A stretch of 64,000 bases of DNA from Tenrec ecaudatus (GCF_050624435.1 NC_134541.1:9314983-9378982); one strand, 5' to 3'. Counted from the stretch's first letter, positions 43,546 through 54,611 are shown. Made by a program: numbers and translations. Notes: a model not told the origin generated them from the letters alone.

Positions 43546-44549
43546 GAGTACCCAAGAGACCCCAATCTGACCTAGGATTTAAGGAGAACATGTATTCACT
43601 CTCAAAAGAGACAGAGACACGCACACAGCATCCACATGAGGTCCTGATGGCGTCTTGAGGAGCCACATTCAGGATGCTAGGCAACTATGGCACAGAGAAA
43701 ATTTATGTTGGTGGCAGATCAATACATCACAGCTACAGGGGACAGAACCACGATTGGGACGTGTATGTACCTTGCTCGATAGAAGAGCTTCTCAAATTGG
43801 TTCAGGGTCTCTGAGCAAGAGAGTCAGGGCATGACTCATAGGGCATGACTCACGACTGTGGGTCCCCTAGTACTGTCCGTCAAGGACACCCCCAGGCAAG
43901 CCCCTCCTCACTGGGATGGCTGGAGAGGGTGGAGGCACGCCACTTCTCAGTGCACTCTGCCCAAGAGCAAGATTATCTACGTCCTTGGGTACCGATGAGA
44001 AGGAATTCAACGGAGACATCGCCTGTGTCGGAACTCGGCACATGGATTTGGGGCTGTTCCTGTCCTCCGTAGCCTTCTACAAATGGGATTGCTCCGAATT
44101 GAAAACGAATGCAGTTTAAACTGCAAGCTCTTCATTTGTAGCGAAACACTTAACCTCTGTGCCATCAGGCTTCCTGAGAATTAAGTAATGTTATTTCAAA
44201 ATGATCGGGATGCTGAGAATGTCCACTAGCAGGAGAGGCTCCATGACAGGTGCCGGCGAAGACGCCCACTTTCACCATAAACAGAGCCGCTGGCACAGGG
44301 AACACCCCTCCGATTGTGCACCTCCGGGTGCCCCTCGTGCAGAGCCCACGCCTGTAAAGGCTGGCCTGTATATCACTCCAACTCCATCTCTCCTTCACTC
44401 CCATCTTCAGTTTTGACTCTGAATTCTAGTGAAAATAAGCAGGGACTAAAATTTAGCTGAGCAGCCACTAAATTAACCCCCTTCCCTTGGGGGTCGGGTA
44501 TATAAGTGGTTCCCCACCAAAGGCTACACACACATCCACACACACACTG
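43546..44549. other. Mostly single-copy-looking sequence
   Basis: A partial antisense AfroSINE head may lie at about 44135-44175 ('ttaacctctgtgccatcagg'). A short imperfect duplication of 'gggcatgactca' lies at 43826-43851. Confidence 0.35.
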
Positions 44550-44825
44550 CTCAGGGGACAGAGTTACTAGTTGGGTTGCTAACCACAAGTTCAGCAGTTC
44601 AAACCCACCAGTCTCTCCTCCAGAGACAGATGAGGCTTTCTGGCCCAGTAGAGATTTACGTTCTCGGAAACAGAGGCCGTGGGACTCTGCACATGGGACC
44701 GTGATGCATCCTAATTGACTCTGAGACAGTGAGCGTGGTTGACCTTGGCCGGCTCCAGCCAAGGCAACCCTTTGGGGCAGTTCTGCTCTGCCACTCGGGG
44801 GCCACCATGAGCCAGAAACCACTCC
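44550..44825 (+). repeat. AfroSINE, sense, followed by a second SINE tail
   Basis: A full unit runs to about 44742 ('gttgggttgctaaccacaag', 'taattgactctgagacagtg'), then another 3' part ('ctttggggcagttctgctct', 'gccaccatgagccagaaacc'). Either a dimer or two insertions. Confidence 0.8.
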
Positions 44826-45579
44826 ATGTGAGTGTTCCCTTTGGAGACAATGTGGGATTGTCACGAAGTGGGCGGCACTCCCGGTATGCAGAGCCGGGGT
44901 GGCTGCTGAGCCTTCCACCACGCACAGGGTCACCCCCACAATAAGACGGATCCTGCCCCAGATAGCAAACTGTGCCCTGGATACGGACTCCGGGCTCAAC
45001 AGAGTGAGGGACCAGAGTGGAGAATCGGAGTTGAAGCAGCATCGCTCCTTTACTTATTACATCCCTGTGCACTCAGGCCCAGAAACCACACAGCAACCGT
45101 GGGGTCATTGAAGAAAATGATGACGCTTCTCAGCCCTTAAGGGCCCTTTATTCTCCCAGAAGATGGGGAGGGTGGCTAGCTCACCCCAAGTTAAGTTATT
45201 TTCATGGAGTCCACAATAGGCTCATCTGCACATGCCAGTCAGCAGCAAAGTAAACGTTGGTTTCCATGTCAACGGTAAACAGGAGATCCCAGTCGAGTAG
45301 TCTCAAGGATTCCCAAATACTTGGACACAGTGAGTGGTGAGAGCCTTTGAGTCTACTGTGAGGAGAACACACTCCTGCTAACTTTGTCAGCAGTCCCAGA
45401 GGAACATTTACAGAGAATCCCCCAGAATCCTTTTTAGACACTAGCCCTTTGTACTTTAAAATGTCCCTGCATCTATAAGGTGGAATTGACACCCGAAGAG
45501 CCTCGCGGTGGACGCCAGGGCCAGGTCTCTGTCAGGATGCTGTTGTGAAAACAGTATTTTCCAGCTGCCTGATACTCCG
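44826..45579. other. Single-copy-looking sequence
   Basis: Nothing recognised. Confidence 0.35.
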
Positions 45580-45672
45580 TGACAGTCTCAGAAACCTACT
45601 GGGGCAGTTTGGCCCTGATCAATAGGGTCGCTGTGAGTCGGAATTCACTCCATGGCAGGGAATTTGCCTTTG
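45580..45672 (+). repeat. AfroSINE 3' fragment, sense
   Basis: 'tcagaaacctactggggcag' and 'gtcggaattcactccatggc'. Confidence 0.85.
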
Positions 45673-45819
45673 AGTTCTTCCGAATACTCTGCATGTTAGG
45701 TTGCCACATCCCAAGATCCGTTCAATTTATGAACGTACTTTGGACGGGTATTTCAACAACTACCAGAGAAGACTCCAGAGAGAGCTGATGGAACATTGTG
45801 GCCTTTTTTTTATAATCAT

Positions 45820-46165
45820 TTATTTAAATGACCCTTTCCCCCCTTATCCTTGCCTTCAAAGTCTGCTTCTTCTGGAGTGAAAGCTCTCTCTGTGTTTTCT
45901 TTCATAAGTGGTCTCATGCAGTATTTGTCCTCATGAAATGGACTGACTTTGCTGAGCCCAATGCCTTCCACATTGTCCATGTCAGAAAGTCTGACCGCTT
46001 CATTGCTTTTTCAGAAATGCGTAATATTCCACTGTGTGTCGGCGGCAGAATGTGTGCATCCCGTGCTCCACAGACCAACATTCTGCATCTTTTTGCTATT
46101 GTCGTTAGCACGGCAACAAACGTAGGTGTGCATGTTTTGCACATGGAAAATGTTACGGCATCAAA
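45820..46165 (-). mobile_element. Old L1 fragment, antisense
   Basis: 'cttcattgctttttcagaaa' and 'tgcgtaatattccactgtgt' are reversed L1 motifs. Confidence 0.65.
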
Positions 46166-46369
46166 GATGAACACGAGGTTTGTTTTTGGTTTTTCCTTGA
46201 AGCTAAATCTGGCCGGAAGCAGAGAACAGACAAGCAGCTCCATTGAGACCTGCTCTCCAAAGAGGAAGACAGCGCCCAGTGAGAAGCTGGGTTGCTTAAA
46301 TCACAGGCAGGTTCCTCACTCCCAGAGGCCCAGCGGATGAAAGCCGCCCCCCAGAAGGGAGCCCCCTAA

Positions 46370-46465
46370 GGAAGAGTGCGTCTTTGAAAACCTAGGGGAC
46401 CGTTCAAGTCAGCCACATGGGGTTGCAGTGAGTCAAAATGAACTTGAGGGCACCAGCAAGCAGAA
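46370..46465 (+). repeat. AfroSINE 3' fragment, diverged
   Basis: 'tttgaaaacctaggggaccg' and 'gtcaaaatgaacttgagggc'. Confidence 0.45.
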
Positions 46466-47655
46466 GCAGAACCCCCGTATCTGAGCACCCCTGGAATTCA
46501 CGAGGAGATGCTAAATTTCAGGGAGAATTATTGGAAACCTGTTTAGGCGCCTCTCTGCCTTGAGCCTCAAGTCCGTGGCCACTCCCTTGCCCAAGGGGGT
46601 ACAGACCTGACCTGCGCACTTGCTCAACAGTATTTTTCTCCCCTGGATTTCAATCTGCCCCTCCCCCCCAAAACGCTCTAGAGAAGGTGACCAGGAAAAC
46701 CACACAGGGGAGGAGAGACATCTGTAGTTTTAGATGGAAATCCTCAGGCCCCAAGCCCGCCTGCCAAGGACAGAGGCAGGAAGCAGTCGGAGATCATCCA
46801 CCGAGCTCAGTGGGCCTCAGCTTGGGGTTTTTTTTTCTTTTTTTTAAAAAAAGGGCTCCCCTTCCCCCCTTTAAAAAAAAGAGAGCCCATCCCCCCACCT
46901 GGCATTCTGCCCAGAAGAACCTAAAGAGAAGAAAGCTCGCCTTTTCTCTCTCTCTCCTAAAATCCCTGAAATGTGCGGCCAGGGATTCAGAACATACCAG
47001 ACCCCCAAAAAGTCGTCCAACCGGTCCGATTGTTGCAGGCAGGCTGCCACCACAAGAGGGAAGGAGCCGTCCTTCCTGGGACATGATTTTCTAGTACAGC
47101 TTTCTGTGCGCAGTTGGAGTCCCTTGCTACTGCTGCTGGCTTTATGTCGGCTTGGGGTGGACCATGACTTGGATGGCCACTCCACAGCCATCAGCCAGGA
47201 GGGACTGTCCTTGGGGTGGCGGAGTGGGGAAGTGTCTGCCATGGGAATGTTACTTGCTGGGCAGTAAGGGAAGCTAGAAATACCAGTCATTCTGTGTTTC
47301 TGTGGATCAGGTTTGCCTACTCACACCGTGGTCCGCCTGGCCCTCTCTCTCCGAGATCTCTCCCTCTTTCCTGCTCTGTCCCCTTCTTTCTCCCCCCTCC
47401 CTCTCCCTCCCCTTTCAGGAAGTGGCAAGCCTGAAATTCTCTCTGTTCCCCTGATTGAGACAAACTGAGGAGGAAGTCCAATCAACCTTTCCCTCGATTC
47501 TTTTGTTCTTCCAACCAGCAAGGCAGAAGACAGGGCCAACTTTTGGGGGACGAGTTTTAAAGACAGCCCTTAAGCAAGAAAGCCTGGCACTCTCTCGCCT
47601 TTTTTGCCTTTCTGTGAAAACCAAGATTCTCCTAAACGTACTGCTTTGCGGTTTA
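46466..47655. other. Single-copy-looking sequence with T/A homopolymer duplication
   Basis: A TTTAAAAAAA plus C-rich segment is imperfectly duplicated at about 46844-46900. Several frames over 100 codons overlap on opposite strands without domains. CT-rich tract at 46940-46957. Confidence 0.4.
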
Positions 47656-47657
47656 TT

Positions 47658-47683
47658 TTTGTTTGTTTGTTTGTTTGTTTTGT
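47658..47683. repeat. (TTTG)n microsatellite
   Basis: Five to six TTTG units. Confidence 0.9.
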
Positions 47684-47718
47684 AAAAGGCAGAGATAGCA
47701 CAAAAAATGTTGGACAAG

Positions 47719-47933
47719 AAAACCAAACTCACTTCCATCGAGTTGATGCTGACTCACAGTGACCTTACAGGTCAGGGTAGAACCGCCCCTCTGGGTTTCT
47801 GAGACTGTAACTCTTGATGGGAGTAGAAAGCCTCCTCTTTCTAGTGAGGCAGGAAGAGCGGCTGGTGGTTTTGAACTTCAGACCTTGTAGTTAGCAGCCC
47901 ACTGCATAACCACTACACCACCAGGGCTCCTTC
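47719..47933 (-). repeat. AfroSINE, antisense, near full length
   Basis: 'actcacttccatcgagttga' to 'actacaccaccagggctcct'. Confidence 0.92.
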
Positions 47934-48414
47934 AGTAGAACTTTGGGGTAAAATAAAAAAAAGAAAGAAAGAAAAGAAAACTGTTTTCTGAGACCATTCA
48001 AATCTAATCACTGGGTGCCATTTCATTACCCAGTTCCCTAATTGTCCTTGCCTGCAGAAATCTCCTAGGCTAAGATAGAATCAAGAGAGCAGTAATGATC
48101 TTTGTGTGGATCATGGCCAAACCTGGATGGAGGCTTGGGGTGCCCTAACTGGGGACCCAGGCAAACTAACAGTCATGATTCAATAAGGGTGTCAGTCTCG
48201 GGCGGGCCCCAGACAGAGAGGAGACGGTTTATCTCTGTAATCGGCAGATAGCGCTTTAAACAGCACATATCATTAAGCCCTTTGGATCGGGCAGACGCAG
48301 ACTGCTTGGTCGCCAAGCTTGTAAGATTTCATCTCTGAATTGCGCCCGTGGCTCAGAGAGGGTTCATGTTCATACCAGAAGCAACAGATGGTCCAGGAGC
48401 TGAGCCTACCTATG
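47934..48414. other. Single-copy-looking sequence
   Basis: Starts with an A/G-rich run (47950-47980); otherwise nothing recognised. Confidence 0.35.
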
Positions 48415-48613
48415 CTTGTTGTCAGCCGCTGCCAGTCAGTCCCCAGTGTGGTGACCATAATGGCCCCAGAGACTTTTCTTTCCTTACCTGTCATCTTTAC
48501 AGAAGCAGATGACCAGGACCTTTCTTCCTCCGCACACTGGGTGGGTTGGAACCACCACTAACTTCTCATTCAGCAGCCGATGGCAAGCTGCTGAGTCCAC
48601 CCAGGCTCCTTCT
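48415..48613 (-). repeat. AfroSINE, antisense, diverged
   Basis: 'cttgttgtcagccgctgcca', 'atctttacagaagcagatga' and 'gagtccacccaggctcctt'. Confidence 0.7.
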
Positions 48614-48784
48614 GCCCATCCTAGACATCAAATAAAAGAATAAAATAACCCCCTGCTAATGCCGCATGAGTTTTTACAGGAGTGGCCCCGAGGGACTGCC
48701 CAGACGGGCTGTTCATTTGGCTGTCGCAGCTACGTGCACAGAAATGTGCCCTCGATTGAACTGAAGGAGGCCTGCAGTCCTGGG

Positions 48785-49160
48785 TTAAGTGCTTGGTTGC
48801 TAGCCTCAAGGTCACAGTTCAAACCCACCAGCTGCTCCGTGGGAGAAAGATGAGGCTGGGTGCTCCTGTAAACATTTACAGTTGCTCAGACACCCTATGC
48901 AGGGTCACTGTGTGTTGGAATGAGGAGTCCTGGTAATTTCATGGTTACATGTTGGGCTGCTAACCACAGGCCAGCAGTTTGAAACCAGCAGCCACTCCTC
49001 TGGAGAAAGATGAGGCTTTCTACTCCCGTAAAGCGTTACAGTCTTGGAAACCCACAGCGGCAGGTCTACCCTGTCCTATAGGGTTTTTTCTATGAGTTGG
49101 CATTGGCTCAACGGCAGCAAGTTTGGGTTTGATGAGTTGGAATTAACTAGGTGGCAGTGG
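48785..49160 (+). repeat. AfroSINE, sense, split by another AfroSINE
   Basis: Head and middle occupy 48785-48921. The tail resumes at 49144 ('taactaggtggcagtgg'). The inserted SINE lies between. Confidence 0.85.
48922..49135 (+). repeat. AfroSINE inserted within an AfroSINE
   Basis: A full-length unit from 'gaggagtcctggtaatttca' to 'agcaagtttgggtttgat'. The octamer gttggaat at 48914-48921 is repeated at 49136-49143, a target duplication cut from the host SINE tail. Confidence 0.9.
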
Positions 49161-49217
49161 TTTTCTTTGGGGGGGGGCTGTCAGGAGTGAGGGTGGGGGA
49201 GGAAGGTTGGTACACAG

Positions 49218-49540
49218 GGGCCCTGGTGACCCAGTGGGTCAGATGTTGGCCTGCTAATAGATGGGTTAGCAGTTCAAGCCCAACAGCCACTCTCAGGGAG
49301 AAAGATAAAGTATTTGCCCCCTGGCAGATTTTCAGTCCCAGAAACCCTGGTAGTATGGTAGGTTGTGCATTGGTCTGAAGTTCAAACCCACCAGTCACTC
49401 CGAGGGAGACAGAGAAGGCTTTCTACTCCTGTGAAGAGTTACCGTCTAGGAAACCCACAGGGACCGCTCTGCGCTGTCCTGCAGGGCCACTGGGAGCCAG
49501 AGTGGACTCCTTGGCAGTACGTTTGGGTTGGGTTTGATGA
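49218..49540 (+). repeat. AfroSINE dimer, sense
   Basis: A first head and middle (49218 to about 49348: 'ggggccctggtgacccagtg' to 'gtcccagaaaccctgg') passes straight into a second head and complete unit ('ggtctgaagttcaaacccac' to 'ggactccttggcagtacg'). Confidence 0.8.
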
Positions 49541-49604
49541 GGAGCCATCTATTCGGTTGGGATTTTTATTTCTTTTGGTTACTTCTGGTACAAAGGTGTA
49601 CACA

Positions 49605-49656
49605 GGTGGTCCCTGGAGGCACAGTAGTTAAAATCCTCAGCTGACCTGTCGACCAG
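49605..49656 (+). repeat. AfroSINE head fragment, sense
   Basis: 'tggtccctggaggcacagta' then 'gttaaaatcctcagctgacc'. Confidence 0.7.
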
Positions 49657-49870
49657 GTCCAGTAGAGTCCAAAATTCCTTGTCACCAATTAACACCCACT
49701 TACAAGGACCCTATAGGATCCTATAGAACTTCCCCCTTTGGGTTTCTAAGGCTGTAAATCTTTGTGGGAGCAAAGTGCCTCCTCTTCCTCCTATGGAGTA
49801 GCGGGTGGGCTTGAACCTTGGACTTTAACGTTAGCAATCTGTAACCCACTGCACCACCATGGCATCTTTC
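49657..49870 (-). repeat. AfroSINE, antisense
   Basis: 'tgtcaccaattaacacccac', 'ctaaggctgtaaatctttgt' to 'cactgcaccaccatggcatc'. It is inserted next to or within the preceding sense head. Confidence 0.8.
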
Positions 49871-49925
49871 ACTAAGAGATTCTTAAAATACATACTCTCT
49901 GAGATCTCCTGGGGCAAGAGAAACT

Positions 49926-49947
49926 CACACACACACACACACACACC
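49926..49947. repeat. (CA)n microsatellite
   Basis: About 11 CA units. Confidence 0.92.
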
Positions 49948-50756
49948 CTCAACTCAGGACATATTTGAGTTATGACTTATGAATACTCGGGTCTACAACA
50001 GATGACTCTTATGACCCTCTGGAGTCGTGTTTCATTTAGTCCATCTTATTGTGAGTATTATATATTAAGCTATAGCTGTACGTTTAATCTGTAACGTTTC
50101 TAACCCACCCCACCCCCCAAAGACAAATAAAGATCGGGTTCATAGAGATACTAATAACACAAGGTAATAACAATGTAAAACAAAAAACAAAACCATGAGG
50201 AATATGCTTCCGTCGGAACACATTTAAAACACTGTCAGAACGACCTGCCTCATATTTGCCAAGTTATTTTTATGGCAGGGCCTATTTGCCCAGTCACAAC
50301 CCTCTCCTCCACTTTATCTATAAATACATAGGTTCTGTAGCTATGTATAGACTGCTCTGTCCATAGAACCATTCGTGCGCAACCTCATTGGCAGTGTCAT
50401 TAATTAAGGAATGAACTGTGGATGAAAGGAAAATACATGGTCAAGAAGCGTCTCTAAGTCTTGCATTACCTGATTTTCATCCAGCTGCTTAATGAGGACT
50501 ACATTCACCTCTCTGCTGTTGGTTTTCCTGGCTTGTGTTTGAAGGGGTGGGGGTCCCGGAGGGGTGGCCCCTTGTGTTGAGGCTTCCCAGTTAGGCGATA
50601 TCCTGTCTCAGAACCCTGTGGCTGGCCACACTCCCTCACGATTTCTAAATCCTTGGTGTGGAAATAGATAGTTCCAAGCACAAGCCTGACTGCAGCCACC
50701 ATGAGCTCACAGATTTCAACCACAGCTTCCAGTGGCCTCCGCTGAGCCCCTACTGT
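49948..50756. other. Single-copy-looking sequence
   Basis: AT-rich DNA with no recognised repeat or gene. Confidence 0.35.
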
Positions 50757-51052
50757 GTGACAGGCCCCAGGACGGGAGGATGCGTGACAGGCCCAGGACG
50801 GGAGGATGCGTGACAGGCCCCAGGACGGGAGGATGCGTGACAGGCCCCAGGATGGGACGATGCGTGACAGGCCCCAGGATGGGAGGATGCGTGACAGGCC
50901 CCAGGACGGGAGGATGCGTGACAGGCCCCAGGACAAGAGGATGCATGACAGGCCCCAGGATGGGAGGATGCGTGACAGGCCCCAGGACAGGAGGATGCGT
51001 GACAGACCCCAGGACGGGAGGATGTGTGACAGGCCCCAGGACGGGAGGATGC
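50757..51052. repeat. 27 bp minisatellite, 11 units
   Basis: Eleven head-to-tail units of 27 bp (one of 26), beginning gtgacaggccccaggacgg and ending gaggatgc, total 296 bp. Substitutions are scattered, mostly C/T and G/A at fixed sites. Because 27 is divisible by three, frames stay open through the array on both strands and give periodic nine-residue peptides (ILPSWGLSR on the minus strand, RPQDGRMRD on the plus). No protein similarity is recognised, so the frames are treated as a consequence of the unit length. Confidence 0.97.
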
Positions 51053-51429
51053 GTGGTCTGCAGTACTGGCTGGCACAACAGGTAGATGGAGCACACGGCC
51101 CAGCAGCCAGAGGGCAGGGACACTGCTGTCGCCACACACCCCCCTTTGAGGTCATGGGATGCTACCCAAAGGTTCTTGTTAACTGCAACGTAAAGCCCCC
51201 AGTGGAGCCGGGTATCTCCCCCGCGTGCATCTGAACTGGACTGTGGCCCGTGGAGTTTGCAGCCGCTAGAACCTTCTGGAAGCAGATTGCCAGGCCTTTG
51301 TTCTGAGGCACTCCTGGATGGGCTCCATTAGGAGTCGAGCCGGTAACACTCTCTACTCACAGATATCTGTTTGTCTCTTTGAAAACACCATGGTACTTTT
51401 ACAGTTTCATTTTATTTGGATTTGGGTAA

Positions 51430-51625
51430 AGGAGTCCTAGTAGTTACACGCTGGGCAGCCAGGCGCAAGGTCAGCAGTTCATAACCACCAGCCACTCGTG
51501 CTCCGGAGAAAGACGGGGCTCTCTATGCCAGTAAAGAGTTATAGTCTGGGAAACCTACAGTTCTGCCCTATCCTATGGGGTCTCTGTGAGTGGGCATTAA
51601 CTCGGTGGCAGTGAGTGGGGGTCCT
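51430..51625 (+). repeat. AfroSINE, sense
   Basis: 'aggagtcctagtagttacac' to 'ttaactcggtggcagtgagt'. Confidence 0.9.
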
Positions 51626-51814
51626 GAGACCATTTAAATCACTGCACTCCCCACCCCCCCACCCCTCACCATCCTGTTTTGACTAGAATATCCTTTCCTG
51701 CCCCACTGATACTGGTGTGGTCATGGGACTTGCTTTGGCCAGCAGGGTGTCAGCTAGCAGAGAGCTCAGTCGGTCCTCTTGAATGAGTGAATATATTTAT
51801 TTTTGCATCGCGGA

Positions 51815-52030
51815 GCGTTTGCAGATCGAAGCTGGTGCCGTCCTGTGGCTGCCGACTCACGGCGTCACGGAGACCCACGTATCACAGAGGAGAATCTTGC
51901 CCCACATGGTTTTCAAAGCCATGATGTCTAGGAAGTAGATTGCCAGGCCTCTCTGCCGAGGCGCCTCTGGTGGTTCCAACCACCAGCCTTTAAATTCATA
52001 GCTGAGCGCTTAACCATCTGCACCAGCCAA
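51815..52030 (-). repeat. AfroSINE-related tRNA SINE, antisense (variant)
   Basis: 'gccgtcctgtggctgccgac' tail and 'tcatagctgagcgcttaacc' tRNA-like head, with a distinct middle ('tctaggaagtagattgccag') similar to that at 12250-12434. Confidence 0.7.
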
Positions 52031-52384
52031 GAGTCCAGATGTGGCTCAGCATTGGAAAGGGTGCAAAGCCGGCCTTTCTCAGAGATGGGAGGCTTTCTCC
52101 CTAGCTCCCTCCGAGACTTTCTCAATCTGACCAACTGAGTTAACTCCCATGCAGGCCTCCTGCTGGAGGAAAGCAAAGCCCGCAGTCAGGTGATGTTCGG
52201 GCTCCTGATGGCCCGACCCTGGGGTCCCCCAGCTGCCTAACCTTTTTCTGCATGACAGCTTCCTCAGGCCCTGTTTCTAGGAAGGTTTTGCAACTTCGGA
52301 CATGTGCAAAAGCAGCCTTTTCAGGAGATTTTGATGGGAGCCTTCAAGCACGGGGGTCAATGCTTTCTCTGGGTTTGTCCCTGA

Positions 52385-52500
52385 GGTGTGTTGGCTGTGT
52401 TAGGCTCCTAACTGCACGGGCAGAGTTCAAAACCACCGCTCCTTTGGAGACAGAGGGAAGCCCACAGGGGCAGTTCTACCCTGTCCTACCAGATGAAGGA
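52385..52500 (+). repeat. AfroSINE, sense, shortened
   Basis: 'gttaggctcctaactgcacg' then 'ggggcagttctaccctgtcc'. Confidence 0.8.
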
Positions 52501-52504
52501 GTTC

Positions 52505-52640
52505 AGTTTCTGATCTGTGCGTCATCTTCCCAACACCGCCCATGGTACAGAAGGGGAGACTGAGGTTCCCAGAAGCCAAGCATGTCTCCCAAGGTCAGCT
52601 GAGGATAGAAAATGACCTTCCCAGGCTTCAGACCAGGATA
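52505..52640 (+). repeat. MIR fragment
   Basis: 'tacagaaggggagactgagg' then 'gcatgtctcccaaggtcagc'. Confidence 0.7.
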
Positions 52641-52837
52641 GACAGGCTCTTGTGGATGCCCCCTTCTCCACGCCCCCCCACGGTTCTCTGTCATTGTATT
52701 ATATAGCTTCCCTCAAAATGGGGTGCAGAAAGTAGGGGGAGTTAGAAGGGATGAGGGATCTTTGTGTTGTAGGTTTATTCTCCCACACACAAAGGGTGGC
52801 CCTGACCTGATGCTGAGCTGTCCCCCCAAAATCAAAT

Positions 52838-53036
52838 TACCTGCTGTCCGATCCATTCCAATTAATGGCGACCCAGCAGGGCCTGGTAGAACTGGCCCCT
52901 GTGAGTTTCTGAGGCTACACCTCTGCACCAGAGCAGAAAGCCTCATCTTTCTCCCGAGGTGCGGCTGGTGGTTTTGAACTTTGGATCTTGCACATCTTAG
53001 CCCAACATGTAGCCGCTATGGCACCAGAGCTTCTGT
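52838..53036 (-). repeat. AfroSINE, antisense
   Basis: 'tacctgctgtccgatccatt' to 'cgctatggcaccagagcttc'. Confidence 0.88.
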
Positions 53037-54307
53037 TATGCAGGAAGCGAGTCCGGGTTAAAACCCTACAGGCTGAGTGGAAGAAAGGGTGGCAGGAAGT
53101 GGGCACAGCCAGTGTGGGGAGCAACACACCATTCAGATCCAAGGAGAGACCCTGGCCCACCGGCAAAAGCCAGAGGCCAGCCTTGCCCTCGGAGCTTAGC
53201 CCCCACAGGAAGTCTCTCTCGGGGGTGGGTGGGGAAGTGGGGGATTGTTCTCTAATCCACTAATTGTGAGTGAGGTCATGGAGGTCCGGGGGAGAGAGGG
53301 GAGGTGGGGGCTCCGACCACCTTCCAAAGAGACTACGCGTGCCTGGAAGACCTTTCCAAGGAGGTACCATCTAGCTATCCAAAAATGTAGACACGTGGGT
53401 CTCTAGGGCAAACTGCTGGGAGCCAGTTATTTCACTGTGCTGTCAGTCACAGCCTCTCCTGATGGACCCCCTCTTGGGGAAAATGAGGGAAAGGGAATGG
53501 CTGAGCCCAACCAGCGGGGGAATTGTCTTCTAGACAATAGCAGCCAGCAGCAATGCTGTTCTCCTGTCAGTAGGCAGCCGGGGATCAGAGAACAAGCAAG
53601 CTTAGGATGTGCAATAAAGGTTTTATGAACAGATTTCCCCTTGCCTGTGGCTGTTTGGCAGCCAAGCCATCTTTTCTTTCTTTCTTTCTTTCTTTCTTCC
53701 TTCCTTCCTTCCCTCCTTCCTTCCTTCCTTCCTTCCTTTCTTTTTTAAATTCTGAGAAAACCAAGCCCTTCGTGATGGTGAGGGGGCTGGGCATTAAAGA
53801 ACCAGGCTCCCAGTCCTTCCAGAGTCTAGCTAGCTCCATTCCAACAGTAATGGTGTTTCCAGGGTCTACAGAATAAATGCCCAGTAGTAGAGATTTTGTT
53901 CCACTTGGGATATTACTGTAATCGGGTAATTTGAGCACCTCTCAAAACCAGAGTCTAGAAACCTAAACCCAGATTAGAGAGCTCTGCCCAGGGGATCGGG
54001 AAGGGCGGAGAGAAATCGAAACAGTGGAGCTATTACACTGTAAAATGCCGCTGAACTTTGATCGCTGGGAAGCCCTCGAGATGGCAGGTGCGTGCAATCA
54101 GGGAGCTGTTTATTAGCTGATGGAGCCCTTCCGACAGGTGCTACAGGTTCACTGGAGTGTACTTAAGCTCTGACCACAGAGGCCTCTATGCGGGCAATAA
54201 GATGCCGTAACTCGACACAAGAGCTGTAGTGCGTGGATTCAAACCCCCCACAATAAGTCATTTCAGTATTGCAAACTCATATTTAGGGAACCCTAAGAAT
54301 ACCACAC
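53037..54307. other. Single-copy-looking sequence with a CTTT/CCTT tract
   Basis: Apart from the pyrimidine tract at 53671-53746 no repeat is recognised. The part at about 53990-54180 looks single-copy and non-simple and could be checked for cross-species conservation. Confidence 0.4.
53671..53746. repeat. (CTTT)n(CCTT)n microsatellite
   Basis: CTTT units pass into CCTT units, all pyrimidine on the plus strand. Confidence 0.95.
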
Positions 54308-54418
54308 AGGTGCCCTGGGGCATTCGTGGGTTACGTGTTCAGCTGCTAACCTCAAGGTCAGCAGTTTGAACCCACCAGCTGCTGTGAACGAGAAGGATGA
54401 GGCTTTCCACTATTGTTT
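54308..54418 (+). repeat. AfroSINE 5' part, sense, cut at a SPIN
   Basis: 'caaggtcagcagtttgaacc' and 'atgaggctttccactattg'; the rest of the SINE is not found beyond the SPIN copy. Confidence 0.8.
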
Positions 54419-54611
54419 CAGCAGTTCTCAACCTTCCTAGTGCCACGCCCCTTTCATACAGTTCCTCATGTGGTGGGGACCCCCAAGCATAAGATTAGTT
54501 TTGTTGCTACTCCATCACTGTCCTTTTGCTACTGTTACGAAACCGGCGACCTCTGTGAAAGCATCGTTCCATCCCCCAAAGGGGTCGCGACCCACAGGTA
54601 GAGAACCACTG
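54419..54611 (+). mobile_element. SPIN hAT MITE
   Basis: 'cagcagttctcaaccttcct' to 'cccacaggtagagaaccactg' minus the last base, with 'ccccaaaggggtcgcgaccc' inside. Flanking octamers tattgttt and aattattt agree at six of eight, fitting a decayed target duplication. Confidence 0.93.

Noticed and set aside
50757-51052. CRISPR-like array
   Set aside because: Units are contiguous without spacers and the genome is mammalian.
50505-51155. 216-codon minus frame with nine-residue repeats as a repeat protein gene
   Set aside because: Openness follows from a 27 bp unit; frames are open on the other strand too, and no splice or promoter context is visible.
53585-53938. Lys/Glu-rich minus frame
   Set aside because: Translation of the CTTT/CCTT microsatellite.
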